Positions 45,012 through 56,806 of a stretch of 64,000 nt of DNA are shown piece by piece; within the stretch, counting starts at the first letter, position 1; each line of letters opens with the position of its first letter. The position numbers and the translations under genes are program-made. The stretch is from assembly GCF_011745365.1 (NCBI RefSeq), contig NW_024468916.1, positions 2,897,630-2,961,629 on the forward strand. Direction: 5' to 3'. The stretch comes from Cryphonectria parasitica EP155. Its lineage: Eukaryota > Ascomycota > Sordariomycetes > Diaporthales > Cryphonectriaceae. The notes beneath the pieces were generated by a model, which ran no database searches, was not told the DNA's origin, and saw nothing but the letters and a program-made list of their open reading frames with translations.

Positions 45012-47052
45012 TCAGGTCCCTATGGGACCCAATGGAGCTGGTACCACTGTTGGCGTCTGTCCCTGCACTTGGCCTGCGTCAAGAGGTTTCCTGCCATAGA
45101 CCACAGTAAAAGGGAAATAGGAGTGGATCCCGGCGTCGTGAAGGCTCCTGCGGACATCGACAAGGAACATCTCCACCTGGACATCCTTCCAGCCGAGACC
45201 CTGGCAAAAGGGGCGCTTGCAGATGGCGCTGAGCCCCTCGAGGAGGATCATACGCAGGAACCAGATGCCCTTCTCGCGCTGACGGCGGTCGCGCGCCCAG
45301 CGACCGATGGGCAGCTTGTGGCGGACCTCGGTGACGTCGTCAAACCTGCCCTGGCCATCTGCGTTGTCACACCCTGCCGAGCGGAGTATGTCGGGGAGGC
45401 GGGTGATAGTATGCAGGTTCAGGCCTAGGTTCTCGAGGCCGAGCTGCATATAGTAGCAAAAGTCTCGAAAGGCGTAGGGCGTCGACGGCGTGAGGGTGTC
45501 GTCGTCGGCCTGCGGCCAGTAAGTCATCTCTTGGAACTCGAGGTAGCCACCTGGTTTTAAGTACCTTGACGGGCAAGGAGAGCGCATGTGAGTGAAAATG
45601 TTGTTTTCCTTTTCCTTTCCTTTCTTAAACAGAGAGACATGTGCGCTCGCGCGCAAGACCAGAGAAAAGAGGGTTAGGGACTCACTTCCAGGCCCGCTGT
45701 ACCAAGGCCGCGGGGTCCTTGATGGAGAAGGCGGTATAGCGCATATGTATGTAGTCGAATGAGTTCTCGGCATAATCCACCCAATCCTCCTCAAAGTCGG
45801 CCGTTGAGAAGAAGACATTCTCCCAGACGTAGGCCGGTTGGATCGGCGAGATGTCACAGCCGAAGATCTGGGACTCGGTGTACCTCTGAGCCACTGTGCC
45901 GCCACTGTTAGCCAGTCGTGTTTTCTTTTCTTTCTTTTCTGACGATGCTCTCTCTCGTCCATCTTTCTCCTTGCGTATCTCAAAGCTCTCCTCCTCTTCG
46001 TCCCGAGGCGTCATAGCTGGCGCTTCCAGAGCGCAGCGGGCAGAACGCGCCTCTACAACACGGCGAACTGCTGCTGCAGTCCATCGAGAAGCACGACGCT
46101 CATCAGCCTGAGACGAACAGGAAGACAACACAAGATACGACCAATATTCAGAGGAGAGAGAGAAATATCAGCGCAAGACGGACGCCACACTCACTCTCCA
46201 TGGCCCATTCCCCCGTTCCGGTGCCTGTAGAGTCACACACAACGTTGTCAGCTAGTCTGGTATCTTTCTGTATCACACTGCGTGGACAGGTGAGAGCTAT
46301 GAAAAAGAGGAAAGAAAAAGAAGAAAAAAAGGCGAGAGGAAGCACAAAATCCTGAGATATAGGTATAGCCATTTTCGATGGCAGGGTTGGGGGTGATCGC
46401 AGAGAAATTTGTATCAATAGAAGAACAGAAAAAGAAAAGTAAACGCACCCAAGTCAAAGACGGCCCCGCCCCGCTTCAGGGTGTCCTCCACCGGTGCGTA
46501 AAACAGCTTCTCATGCATCATCCAAAGCGAGAGTTTGTGCTTCATGTCGTCGCGCTCCTGCTCGGACTCGTCGTTGGGCAGGGGGTACAGCACCCGTCCG
46601 TCGGTGTTGGCGTGATACCGGCGGCCGTACTCGTAGACGAAGTTGGTGTCGTCATCGTCGGCGGCGGCGTCGGCGGCATAGTTGTCTTCCTCGTCGGCCT
46701 CGGCCAGCTGGATTGTGTTGGCTGGGGTGATCCAGGTACTGAAGGAGACCTGGTCGGCGGGCAGGGCGGGTGAATGGGGATGATGTGGATTTTGATGTTG
46801 GTGGTCAGGATGGAGGTGATGATGATGGTGAGAGCGGTGATGTTGATAAGGCTGGTCAGACAACGGCTGGGGGATGCGCTCGGGGGCGCTGGCGGTGTCG
46901 CCCGAGACGAAGTTGTAGATGGTGGAGATTGGCGGGAGTGTCAAGGCTGTGGAGGAGGTGGGGGCGGCAGAGGAGGCCGAAAAGGAGGAGCCGGAAGAGG
47001 AGGCGGCCGAAGAGGAGGAGGAGGGTCCTCCTTGGGAAGGCTGTTGGCTCAT
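45012..47052 (-). CDS. LaeA-like SAM-dependent methyltransferase
   Basis: Four exons on the minus strand (47052-46449, 46224-46195, 45893-45686, 45564-45012) give 464 residues. The first 110 residues are low-complexity: Ser/Ala-rich, then His-rich. The conserved YEYGRRYHAN, YPLPNDESEQ and LSLWMMHEKLFYAPV segments precede SAM motif I, FDLGTGTGEWAME, near 199-210, followed by IFGCDISPIQP. The post-motif region YLKPGGYLEFQEM and C-terminal SYFPFTVVYGRKP also match fungal LaeA/UmtA-type methyltransferases. Such proteins can regulate secondary metabolism or modify small molecules. With its His-rich leader it is not an obvious one-to-one LaeA orthologue. Exon 2 is only 30 nt and encodes the SAM glycine loop. 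Confidence 0.9.
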
Positions 47053-50000
47053 GATTCTAGGCGCGCTAAAGCACCCTTCGCCCCTGATGAGCCTGTGGGC
47101 GAGGAGGGCCTGTGTGCGTGTATATGTGTGTGTGCAGAAAAGATATCATGTATTGGTAGGTGGTTTGTGTCTCTTGTGCGTCTTGTCTTGTGTCGTATAT
47201 GCGTGTGTGAGTGAGTTATCGGGGGGTTGGTGCTACGAGTGCCCGCCCAGCTTCTTTTTTGGCCAGCCTTCCTCCATGTGCTGCATAATGATCTGCCTAG
47301 CCAGGAGAAGGGATGATCAAGTAAGAAAAATGTGTCATTCGAAAAGCTCTGCAGGATTCCTAACGCAGGATACCGGTGTAGAGAGATAGAAGCCGTTGGT
47401 CTGTTGACTCTCTTGCATCGAGATGAGATGCTGCAATGTATGGTTCCGGGGCGGAGGACGGGATTGGCAAGGATAGATGGTGGATGGATGGGTGCATTGG
47501 AGAGAATTCACTAGAAAGAGAGATGGACAAATAGGCTGAGTGCTGGAGGTGCTAGGCTGGCTAGGGTGGCCACTACCGACCTTGTTTAACAGTGGCTCAG
47601 AGGCCTGGAAGGGAAGACCTGTGAGCCTGAGATCTGTCGGCACTCTCCGTCTTCTTGTCCTGCTAGGCAGTAGAGGAAGGGGGGGGGGGGGAGAAATAGC
47701 CCCCACCCAAAAATGGGAACCATCATACTGTATTGCCAAGTAATAATGTACCCTACATAGTCCTATAGTATACATTGTAATTATACATTCATTCATTCAT
47801 TCCGTTCCTTCAAATTATACGACGTTGTATGTATCGTGTACGCAAGTGATGTCGTATAAACAAACATATATTCACAACCCAAACAATAGCACCAAGAACA
47901 AAGTACAGACATGTGCATCATCCAAAGTTTCGTTATCCGAGTCCCCTTTTAGCTTTTTAGCGCCTGATCCCCGCTGCAGAGATGGCCTGGCGCGCACGGG
48001 AAAGAGGGGCAACACGCCACAGGCGTGACATGCCCCTTGCTGGTGACTGCCAGGGGACGGTTCTAGCATGGGCCCACTGTAATCGATGCAGTAAAACATG
48101 TTTGGGGGCCATCTTCTAGTGGTAGTTGGCGAGGAAGCTTACTACTGTGCTTATCCTCTACTTAGATGACCAACACGCAGCACACAAGACACAGCCACGG
48201 GTACAATGTGAAGCTGAAGCTGAAGCTGGCCTTGGCGGTTATTGCAGATCATCTCGTTCAACCATGGGAGGGTCAAATACTATACTATGACCGTAGTAGC
48301 CCATTCACACCAGAGAGAACGGCATCCCTCAGCGTTCATCTCGGCCGAGAAGCTCCGGTCTATGCTTTTACCATGCAGATCAAGGATTGGGGGCGAGGTC
48401 CATTTTCAACCCAGAACCTCACCCTGAATGCCGACCGCAGCAGCGGCTACAGCGGCTCTCACGGACGAGACAAGTTCCGAACCAAACCGTGGCAAACTTT
48501 CTTTCGCCAGGAGGAGAGACAGGTTGGGTTGCCACCGCTGCGGATCCGCCATCCTGGTGAACTGGAATGAATTGGAACCCGAGTCCGGAGCCGAGAAAAC
48601 CCCCTCTCTTTGATCCATCTGGAAAACAAAGCGTCACACCCCCTCTCCTCCTCGTCTTGTGTGCTCGCCACTTCCCACAGAGCCTATCTTGACGAGGTCG
48701 ATACGGCTGACGCTGATCGCCCACCCAATCGTCCTTCTCCCTTAAGCATACTATAGCACGTTGTATTTGTATCGTCCACGGCCGCGCAAGCTCATGCATG
48801 CGCCACAGATTCCATAATGATCTGACAGCTCAGCCTGCTCAGGTGTGTCTCTCATACTCAGAAAGCACGCAGGCAGGGCCACGCACCCATTCAAATCTGC
48901 TTTCCCTGCTGGATCCTGGGTCGATCACGTAGCTTAGTCTACGGTGGTGGTGGTCAGCGAATCCTCGGGACTAGACTTCTCTGACAACAGTACGGCTCAT
49001 CGGGGACTACTGCTACTGAGAGAGCACACTGCCACACTTGAGCTGCATTCTCGGTATTTTGCCCCCTCTCCCACACACACACACAGATGTGGAAGGAGAC
49101 CCCTAAACAAGCGATGGTCGTCAGCGCATGCATAATCTGGCGAGGCACTATTGGCATCGACTCAGGTTGTGGGCATGTGGTCCAAGGTGGCCCAAGATCG
49201 GTTCATTATCTGAGCAGGACTCCGCTGGGAGGACTACACCACCACTACGACACATCTCGTCTCGTCTCCTGCATACCACTTGCAAACAAGAGCTCGGCTC
49301 GCGCCGCCATGAGCTATCCACCTATTAGAAAGCACACATTTCGGGAAGGATTCTGTACCTTGCAAATCTGTCTCCTGAGACTGGTGCAGCGTTGAACCTT
49401 GCCCGCCTGCCGCAGGAAAATGCGGCGCGACCCCGAGACGGCTGGCGGGCCCTGCTAGGAAACCGGCTGCCCCTGTCGCCGGTCTGGCCCGGCCTGGAAG
49501 ACCGTTTTTCAAGTGCAGACAGGGACGCACGTTGCGACAGGACAAATGCTCACCATTAATGCCTGGTCATAGCTAGCAACCACATCTTAGAGACCTGCTA
49601 CACTTCCAAGAAGTGGTATGTAGCCCCTTTCACGTCAGCATAATCTCGCGCATAGTCCGCGGTCTTTGAGGTCAAGAAAAGAAAATAGACCAGGAAATTA
49701 TTAGCCACCTTGCTGCGATATCGATGTATAGATGCTAGCACTCGTCAGAAAGACCCAAAGAAAGATATCAGATTTTCTGGAGCCTTTTCCATATGGTCAT
49801 GTCTTCCTATCTCAACCCCAAGCAACTCAGGCTCCTACTTCCGCCTCCTGAGTTTCGCTGCAGATTCGCCTTGACGAAATTGGCACCCAGCTCGGCAACT
49901 GTATAGACGACCAACATAGACAACTGCCTGAGGGTTCGCAGTCAGCTCAGTAGGCACAAGGCTTTGTTGGTTCTGGCGTAGTCGGGCACGGCAGTGGTGA

Positions 50001-50117
50001 TGTTTACGGAGCCGTGCGAGAGACGCTGCGAAAGCGGGTGCGGCAGCGTGTGCGAAAGCGGATGTGAGGGCTTGATGGCGACGGAAAAAATGCTCTTCAG
50101 ATGCACAACAAGTCAGG
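47053..50117. other. gene-poor region, left part
   Basis: No supported gene over 3 kb. It contains a G10 tract near 47680, a short ATTC run near 47785, and scattered overlapping frames without family motifs. It may include the long leader of the methyltransferase. Confidence 0.5.
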
Positions 50118-50456
50118 CTAGGAAGAATTGAAGAGAGTGCGTAGTGCTGCGACGAACACATAGTTGCCAACAGATTCCGGAGGTATCTGTGTGGATGGAA
50201 TAAACAAACTCCTCGTGCACAGCGACGAAGGCTGGCGTGGTGAGAGGGATAGGAGAAGCGTCCTTTCTGTCAGCGCCGAAGAGGCCCACAGTAAAGAGAT
50301 GTTTTGAAGGTTCTCACCAACATGAGGGCTGTCGACCACCATGTCCATCTCCAGGCCCATGAGCAGATCAGATATTCCGATCTCTGAAATCTCGAGGGCC
50401 CGGGGGGAGTCGATAGCCCTGGTAGAGATGATGACCTTCTTGCGCGCATGGGTACT
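50118..50456 (-). pseudogene. relic of a GMC-family oxidoreductase
   Basis: Read on the minus strand, a frame directly after an in-frame TAG (50457-50459) gives THARKKVIISTRAIDSP, then EISEIG, then VVDSPHVGENLQN. This order corresponds to the second GMC oxidoreductase signature region and the following VGxNLQ loop of FAD-dependent alcohol/aldehyde oxidases. The signature has lost its Gly residues (the usual SAGAI...SGIG reads STRAI...SEIG), and neither the N-terminal FAD-binding part nor the C-terminal catalytic part is found nearby. I read it as a decayed fragment of about 110 codons. A chance match is unlikely because three motifs are in order and frame, but the extent is approximate. Confidence 0.6.
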
Positions 50457-50459
50457 CTA

Positions 50460-53400
50460 GGCAGCTCCATCGTTGGAGGCGGTGAGAAGTAATCAGAACG
50501 GGGCATGCCCAGGATAGAGACAGTTTGAAATCCTCGGTGAAATTTGCCAGGCATCAATCATGCCTCGGGTGTACGTTTTTACCATCTCGACCGTTGACTC
50601 GGCCCCCATTTTTCTCTAGTATTTACCACAATATATCTCACATGTAGTCGCACAGAGTAGGTACTTATTATGTAGGCTAAAGAGTCTAATGCAGTGAGAG
50701 TTTGAGGCACAGACAGATGTAAAAACTGTGCCGTAACAGTACATAAGGCAGAACACAGTTTGTTGCAGGGGTTTTCGACGCGCTGGTGGCATGCATTTAC
50801 TATAACGTATTACTATGGTAGAATATAAGGCAGAGATCTTGCACATTCTTGGTCATGCTTAGTATGATAGATGAACGTTTTATTATCCAAATAGACTAGA
50901 AGGACTTGACAACACTCCACGGAACACAGAGCTTGCCCACGACTCATCTTCGGGCTGTGGAGAGAACTACGCACATAAATCTTTGCAGTCTCACAGCCTG
51001 TTTTGAGCTATAGAGACATACCATCTCCATATTTGATCAGGCTCATTCTCAGTATGTCTCCTAGCCACGCCCAAGGATGAGCACTGACATATTCAGTGCA
51101 TTGGCAACTGATACATGTACTTCTATGGCATGAGGCCTACCCGCTGAGTGGATTCATATGCTAGCTGTAGCAGTAGCAGTCATCACTACTAGCCTTTCAG
51201 CGATAGTATTCTATTTAAATGTGCTTCTCAGGTCCACTGTTGAAGGCCCGACGATTCCGAGCCCCGCCACCCGGGACAGCCGGGGCGAGGCAAGCTGTTC
51301 AATCTCGAGGTCGTCGTCACCATTTGTTTCTTAGTCCCTCTGCTCGGAATTTCCGACGTGCAAAAAATTGGTATTCGAATAAGGGTTTTGGCGTGGTGAG
51401 AAAGCCATTGGCAGGAGACAGAGGGAGAAAAGATACTGTCAAATCAACACGGTGGGAAAACCAAAAGTTCAGTGTGCAATAGTTCGAAGCAAGATCTGTC
51501 AGGGAAAAGAGATCAAAGTTTCGATGGATCAATGCTCCCCACTCTATCTGACAACCGCTGCGTTGCTTTTGATGATTAATGAATTCATGCAAATGCAAAA
51601 CTTGGCTTCGAGGCTCGGGTTTCACAAATGCAGACATGCAGACATTAGATGTGGCGTTTATCTTATCCATCCACTAAGAGTGAAAGGATTCGAATTTCGA
51701 CAAGTGATAATTTCGAGTCCGGCTTTGCCTTGATATTTATTCCGGGGGTCGGAAGCCTTTTGTTGCTCATATGAGTTTTCGATTTTTGGTTTTTTTTTCT
51801 TTCGCCGGAATATCCGGCCGGGAAAACCTAGTCAGTTCATCTTTCAGGCTTTGTATGTGAAAAATCTCGTGTTCAGCAACGTGTGGTTCAAAGGTGTGTG
51901 ACAAGAAGTAAGCCGGTAAATGTAAGTGATTTGTCCTCAAACGAGCGAGCCGGGACTGTTTGTTTCACCCGCCAAGAGCTCGGTACCGAATTGGGCACAA
52001 GCTGTCAATGTGATGCGCGGCGCAGTTCCTAATGGAGCACTTGTTGCGGTGGCGTCTCGATTAGAGACCACCCCGCGCCTCTCTCGATATGCTGTGCGAT
52101 ATGCCACAGTATGACATTGTATTATTGATATCATTGTAGTAGTAATAACCATTACTTGGAAGTACACATGGTTGCCAGACGTGGTCGGCGCTCGGCTGCC
52201 CGGATCTCGTTCAAGCCATAAAGATCAACATGATGCACTGGATCAGCTGAGAAACGTCAATCAGGTCCCCACCAGATGGGATGATCGTCCCCAACTTGCG
52301 CAAGTACCGAGGCGCTACGATGGAACAGGGGCTTGAGGGGGTGCATGTTTGAGAAAGCCACGAGGGATTTATCCTGTATCGAAAACGGGCCCACATCGTT
52401 TCCATCGCCCCAAAAAAAATTATTTTCCTTTCCCTGGCGTTGCTATTTTAACACTTAGGACCTAAAGACAATTGTTGTATGAATGTCTCAAGAATTAAAT
52501 GATTTCCTCAGCCGTCGAAAGAATGCTGGGGGAGGGGGATGTAAGAAGAATTGTTGAGAAAAGACATGTCTGGTAATCTCTTTGACTTTTCTACGGGAAG
52601 TGTGGCACACCAGAGCAACCACATCACACCCATTGAAACAAAGTTTTGGATGTGCTGTACATCACACCCAAAAAGTAAAACAAACACCTTGCCGCCCGCT
52701 GTCACGTTAGCTCGACCCAGATATACGGGCACTACTATAGTACCACATACATAACAGTTGATCATGGATTCAGCTTGGCGATCACTCGGACCTCGGACGA
52801 AGAAAGAAGAAAAAAGAGCCCCAGACGAATCGAGCACCAGGACGATCCCTACCGGTGGCTCATGGCAACCAGGGTTCTTGGAGAATGTGGCACCTGGATT
52901 GGTCTTGGAGACAAAAGCGTCTGAGATGGCTGGGGACAAGTTTCCAGATCAGGGTGTACACATTTCCTCTACACCACCACAAATCGTATCATGGTTCAAG
53001 TCTAGCGCGTGTTCGATCCAAAGCAAGCTCTGGTCCGTAAGGGGGGTGCAGACCTTCGCCAAGCTTTCTTGCATCCCCCACACCACACGGCCGAGCTAAT
53101 GAAACGTGTTGGTAAATGAGAAGTGGAGCCTCAGTCGCCTGCGTGGAGATGCTTCAGAGGCCCGGGAGCCTGGCGACACGCCTCTCTGGATCGGCACGGC
53201 ACATCGATGGCGCGAGCACGTCCTTGTTCGCAATAGAGTTGTATTTGTGTATTAGCTCAAAACAGCCGGCTCAGACTTGGCGCCGTGTTGTTTGGATTAG
53301 CAGCTTGCTTTTTCTTGAAGGAGAAATACCATGCCATGTGGCTTACCAAAGTACAGAGGAACATTGCAAAATGGAGTATGTATCTCCGACCTTCAGGGCT

Positions 53401-53885
53401 TATTCCCCTGGTCTGGTCCCTGTCCATAGGCAGTCATACAAAGGGGGAGAGGGGAAGGGGGGGGAGGGGGGCGCCTGTTGGAAAAGAAGGAAAAACGAAA
53501 GATGCAATCCTGTCACCAGGCTTTTCCGTCCAGGTCACGTCTCGCATCCATCTGGCACATGGGGTACCGGGGCGTCACTCATCAAGTGTGAAGCAGGAGA
53601 CAAGTTTTGTGGGAACCCGCACGGACTATGTGATCCATACGAGGTTGTGGGGTGCGTTTGTCAAATTTGACGATCTGGACCTCTGGGTCTATTCCTTTTT
53701 TCCCCTAACTTCCGACTCGACACTGGGAAAACCTAAAGGTTATTTCAAACTCTTATGAGGGCTAGCAGGTCCAGATCCCCCTTCGATCATGACCTGGCTG
53801 ACCTGTCTTGCGCTGGTCGTTCGGAACGAGCCAAGGGCAACCACTTGAACCATCTCTTGTCTTTGTCGTCCATGACAAAACGAAC
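50460..53885. other. gene-poor region, right part
   Basis: About 3.4 kb without a supported gene. The stretch near 50600-51200 is AT-richer than elsewhere. Frames of 80-185 codons near 52500-53700 lack recognisable motifs and have no paired splice sites, so they are not called. Confidence 0.5.
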
Positions 53886-55529
53886 ATGCCTCTGGACGAT
53901 GGCATGATAACAACAGCGGCCGTCCCGAGAGACACTGTCCTCCATTTCGTCAACCCATCCGTCGAGGTCAACGGCGGTATCTGGAGTCTCTGCTTGACCG
54001 CTTCCGCATTTCTCGGGCTACGGATATGGTACAAGGTCACTCACAAGCATGGAATGTGGTGGGATGATTACGTGCTTGTCGCCTCCTGGGTATGCCGTCC
54101 ATCCACCCGCGCACATACATATACACATCATGCATACACGCACAGACTCGACAGCGAAACCCGATCGAAAGAGATACAGGACAAAAGAAAAGAGACGACG
54201 ACCATATTCGCTAATGGACTTATCTTGGTAGCTGGTCCTTTTGACGACATGTATATTGATAAGCATCGAGTTCGGCACGGGCTATGTCACCAAAACCTGG
54301 GATAATCGCATGCTCATCCTCGTCTCGGTCTCGTCCGTCCTCACCACCGTGGGTCAGGCATGGAGCAAGTCAGCCTTCGCCGTCACACTCCTCCGGCCCG
54401 GCATCACCGAGGGCTGGCAGAGATGGGCCCTGTGGTTCATCATCGCCTCGCTCAACATCTACCTCACCATCACCTTCTTCCTGCAGTGGACCAATTACTG
54501 TGGGGAGACCCCCTATTGGTGGAAGATACCTCGAGTATGCGCCCCATACGAAACAATCGCCAACATCAAAGTGGGAAGAAACAGTAAGTATGGCCTGAGC
54601 CCGTTCCGATGTCCTTTTTTCTTTTTAAGATATGCTTTGCGTTGCGTTGCAGCAACAACAACAACATGTGGACTTGGAGGCTCATGCAGCTATGCAATCA
54701 TAATAGTGTGGAATATCATTATGGACTTTGTTCTAGCCCTCTTCCCATGGTTGGTGACGTGGAAACTGCGGATCAAGCAGATCGAGAAGATCGGCATCTG
54801 CGTGACCATGAGCTTGGGGGTGGTCGTTGCTATCGCCACAAGCTGGCGTACAGCCTGGATGATGAGTCCTGGGTTGAATGATTATAATGAATGGTACTTT
54901 TGTAAGTTTCCCAACCCAATCCCCCCCCACAAGGCGTCTCCACCTCTCTCCCTCTTTCTCTCGCGCTATCTTGCATTGTCGTGCTCTTCTTCTCATATGA
55001 TAAGAGGACAAGAATGAAGGGGAGAAGAAAAAAAAGTTTTGGAGAGGAGGAAAAAGAGAAGGAAATAGAAGAAGAAAAGAAAGAAGGCAGAATAGGAGGC
55101 ACGAGGATCAGCACCAATCGAATCTCTCAAACCAGAACAGGAACATGAGAGCTAACCTTTTCCCTTCCTTTGTTGCCGATCATCACAGGGCGTCAAGGCA
55201 TGAGTATGGTCTGGTATCAATCCGAGGTAGCAGGCACCATTATTGTGCAGACACTGCCCGTGATTCGTCACCTGTGGCGTGACAAGTCCGGGCAGAGAAC
55301 ATTGGTGTCGGTGGAGCTGAACGAGATCAGCACTACAACTCATAATAAAACATTGGCCGGAGAAGGAAGAGGCGGAGATTCGATCATGGCCTGGAGCTCA
55401 AAGGATCTGGAGTCTGGGTACTTGAGCAGCGGTGAAGCACAGTCAGATTTGAGACCGTTTCGTAGTCCTTTTAAGCCGCCGAGGACATCGTGGTCAACGT
55501 TTAGTATGAAATATGACGATTCGAAATGA
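53886..55529 (+). CDS. Pth11-type integral membrane receptor (rhodopsin-like domain, no CFEM)
   Basis: Four exons (53886-54089, 54232-54583, 54653-54901, 55189-55529) give 381 residues with seven hydrophobic helices of the Fung_rhodopsin family. Landmarks are HGMWWDDYVLVASW in the first loop, SKSAFAVTLLRPGI, WTNYCGETPYWW and the IIVWNIIMDFVLALFPW helix followed by IKQIEKIGICVTMSLGVV. FWRQGMSMVWYQSEVAGTIIVQTLPVIRHL closes the last helices. The tail of about 80 residues is hydrophilic. It is a candidate cell-surface sensor. Intron 2 is 69 nt, a multiple of three without stops, so retention would add 23 residues and keep the frame. Intron 3 contains a C8 tract. Confidence 0.9.
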
Positions 55530-56806
55530 TTTGCACGGTCCCTCCCCCCCCCCTGGCCTCGCTCACCCCGGCTCGTAAATAATAACCTTTTTTGTAATGT
55601 TTCTATTTTTTGTACCGAGTACCTAGGCATTTCATCCTTTTTATCTCTACTATGTTATCTTTTTTTTGTTCTCTCTCTCAGTCTCCCTTGTTCGAACCTA
55701 ATGCTACCTCGGGCCAACAAACATCTCCGCCGAAAGCCGTCCGGCACTCGCCCAAACCTTAGGCCCCTCCCCTCCTTCGCAACTCACGGATCCCCCCTGC
55801 CCCCCTCCTCCAATGCGGGCCGCTTTGCATGCTCTTCTCTTTTTTAGTCTTTCAGGGAAGAGACAGCTTGCATGCGATCCAAGCCATTCCAGTTCCCGAA
55901 AACAACCCGATCCCAGATCCCTGTATTTAAAAAAAAAAAAAAAGTTATTCCAGCCTCACGCAGAGCCAAACAAGTCCTATGTTTTTTTGTCGTGTCGTCA
56001 TCTTGTGGGAGAGACACTTGGCTGCGAGCAAACGGGCTTTCTGCTCGCGTGTGAGACATTTTTGCCATGATGGTGCTATTATGGTATAAGAAGCCATAGG
56101 GAGGGGAAAAACAACCAAAACGCCCCCCTCCCCTTTTTATTATGTTTCTCCCGACCGCCCCTCCTCCCATCACCGCTCCTTGTACAGACTGGAACGGTCA
56201 GGAAGAAAGGGGTGGTTCGCCGTTTCCGCATAACTCTCTACATGCGGGATCGAATCGGAGAATTTGGGTTCACAAGAGAAAATCCATCTGACACTGTCCC
56301 GGCTTCCGCTTTGGCCCCTGCACGGCGGTAGCCGTAGGGTATCGTTTCCAATCAGCTATTGTTGCATCGGCGCTGGAATCCACTTGGTCGATTTTGACGG
56401 GTCCCTCGTCCAAGGGCGAATAACAAACAGCATACACACACACTCACTCAATCACACACAGAGTCTTCAGTCTTTTTTTTGTCTCTTCTCTATCTATCGG
56501 TACGAATTACATATCTGGCAATCAGCGCCGTTCTCTTCCCGTGCCGATGAAAATGTTATAAGATCATACACGATGCGGTCAAAATTCTCCCTCGATCAGG
56601 ACGGGTGCAGAGCACATAAGCATACCTGAGACAAGGGGAGAAGGAGGAAAGAAAGAAAAGAAAGAGTGTGAGAGAGAGAAGGGAGAAAAAGAAAAAGAAA
56701 GGAAAAAACCGCCAACCGCCGGGATCGTGTTTTCCCTCCTACAGCTTTGTTCTCCTAGGGTCGTTGACAGGTCTCAAGGTATACATACACACTCAACAGC
56801 TTCATC
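55530..56806. other. intergenic region
   Basis: About 1.3 kb with no supported gene. It contains a C10 tract near 55544-55553, an A-tract near 55928-55943 and GA-rich sequence near 56640-56700 in front of the methyltransferase. Confidence 0.55.

Noticed and set aside
52508..52939. 143-codon minus-strand frame
   Set aside because: No domain, weak coding character, no flanking splice structure; likely chance.
53116..53670. 184-codon plus-strand frame ahead of the second receptor
   Set aside because: Starts and ends in repetitive purine tracts and lacks motifs; reads as promoter-side noise.
47053..53885. Transposon or RIP-mutated element as the cause of the gene desert
   Set aside because: No terminal repeats, transposase or reverse-transcriptase motifs were seen; composition cannot be quantified by eye.
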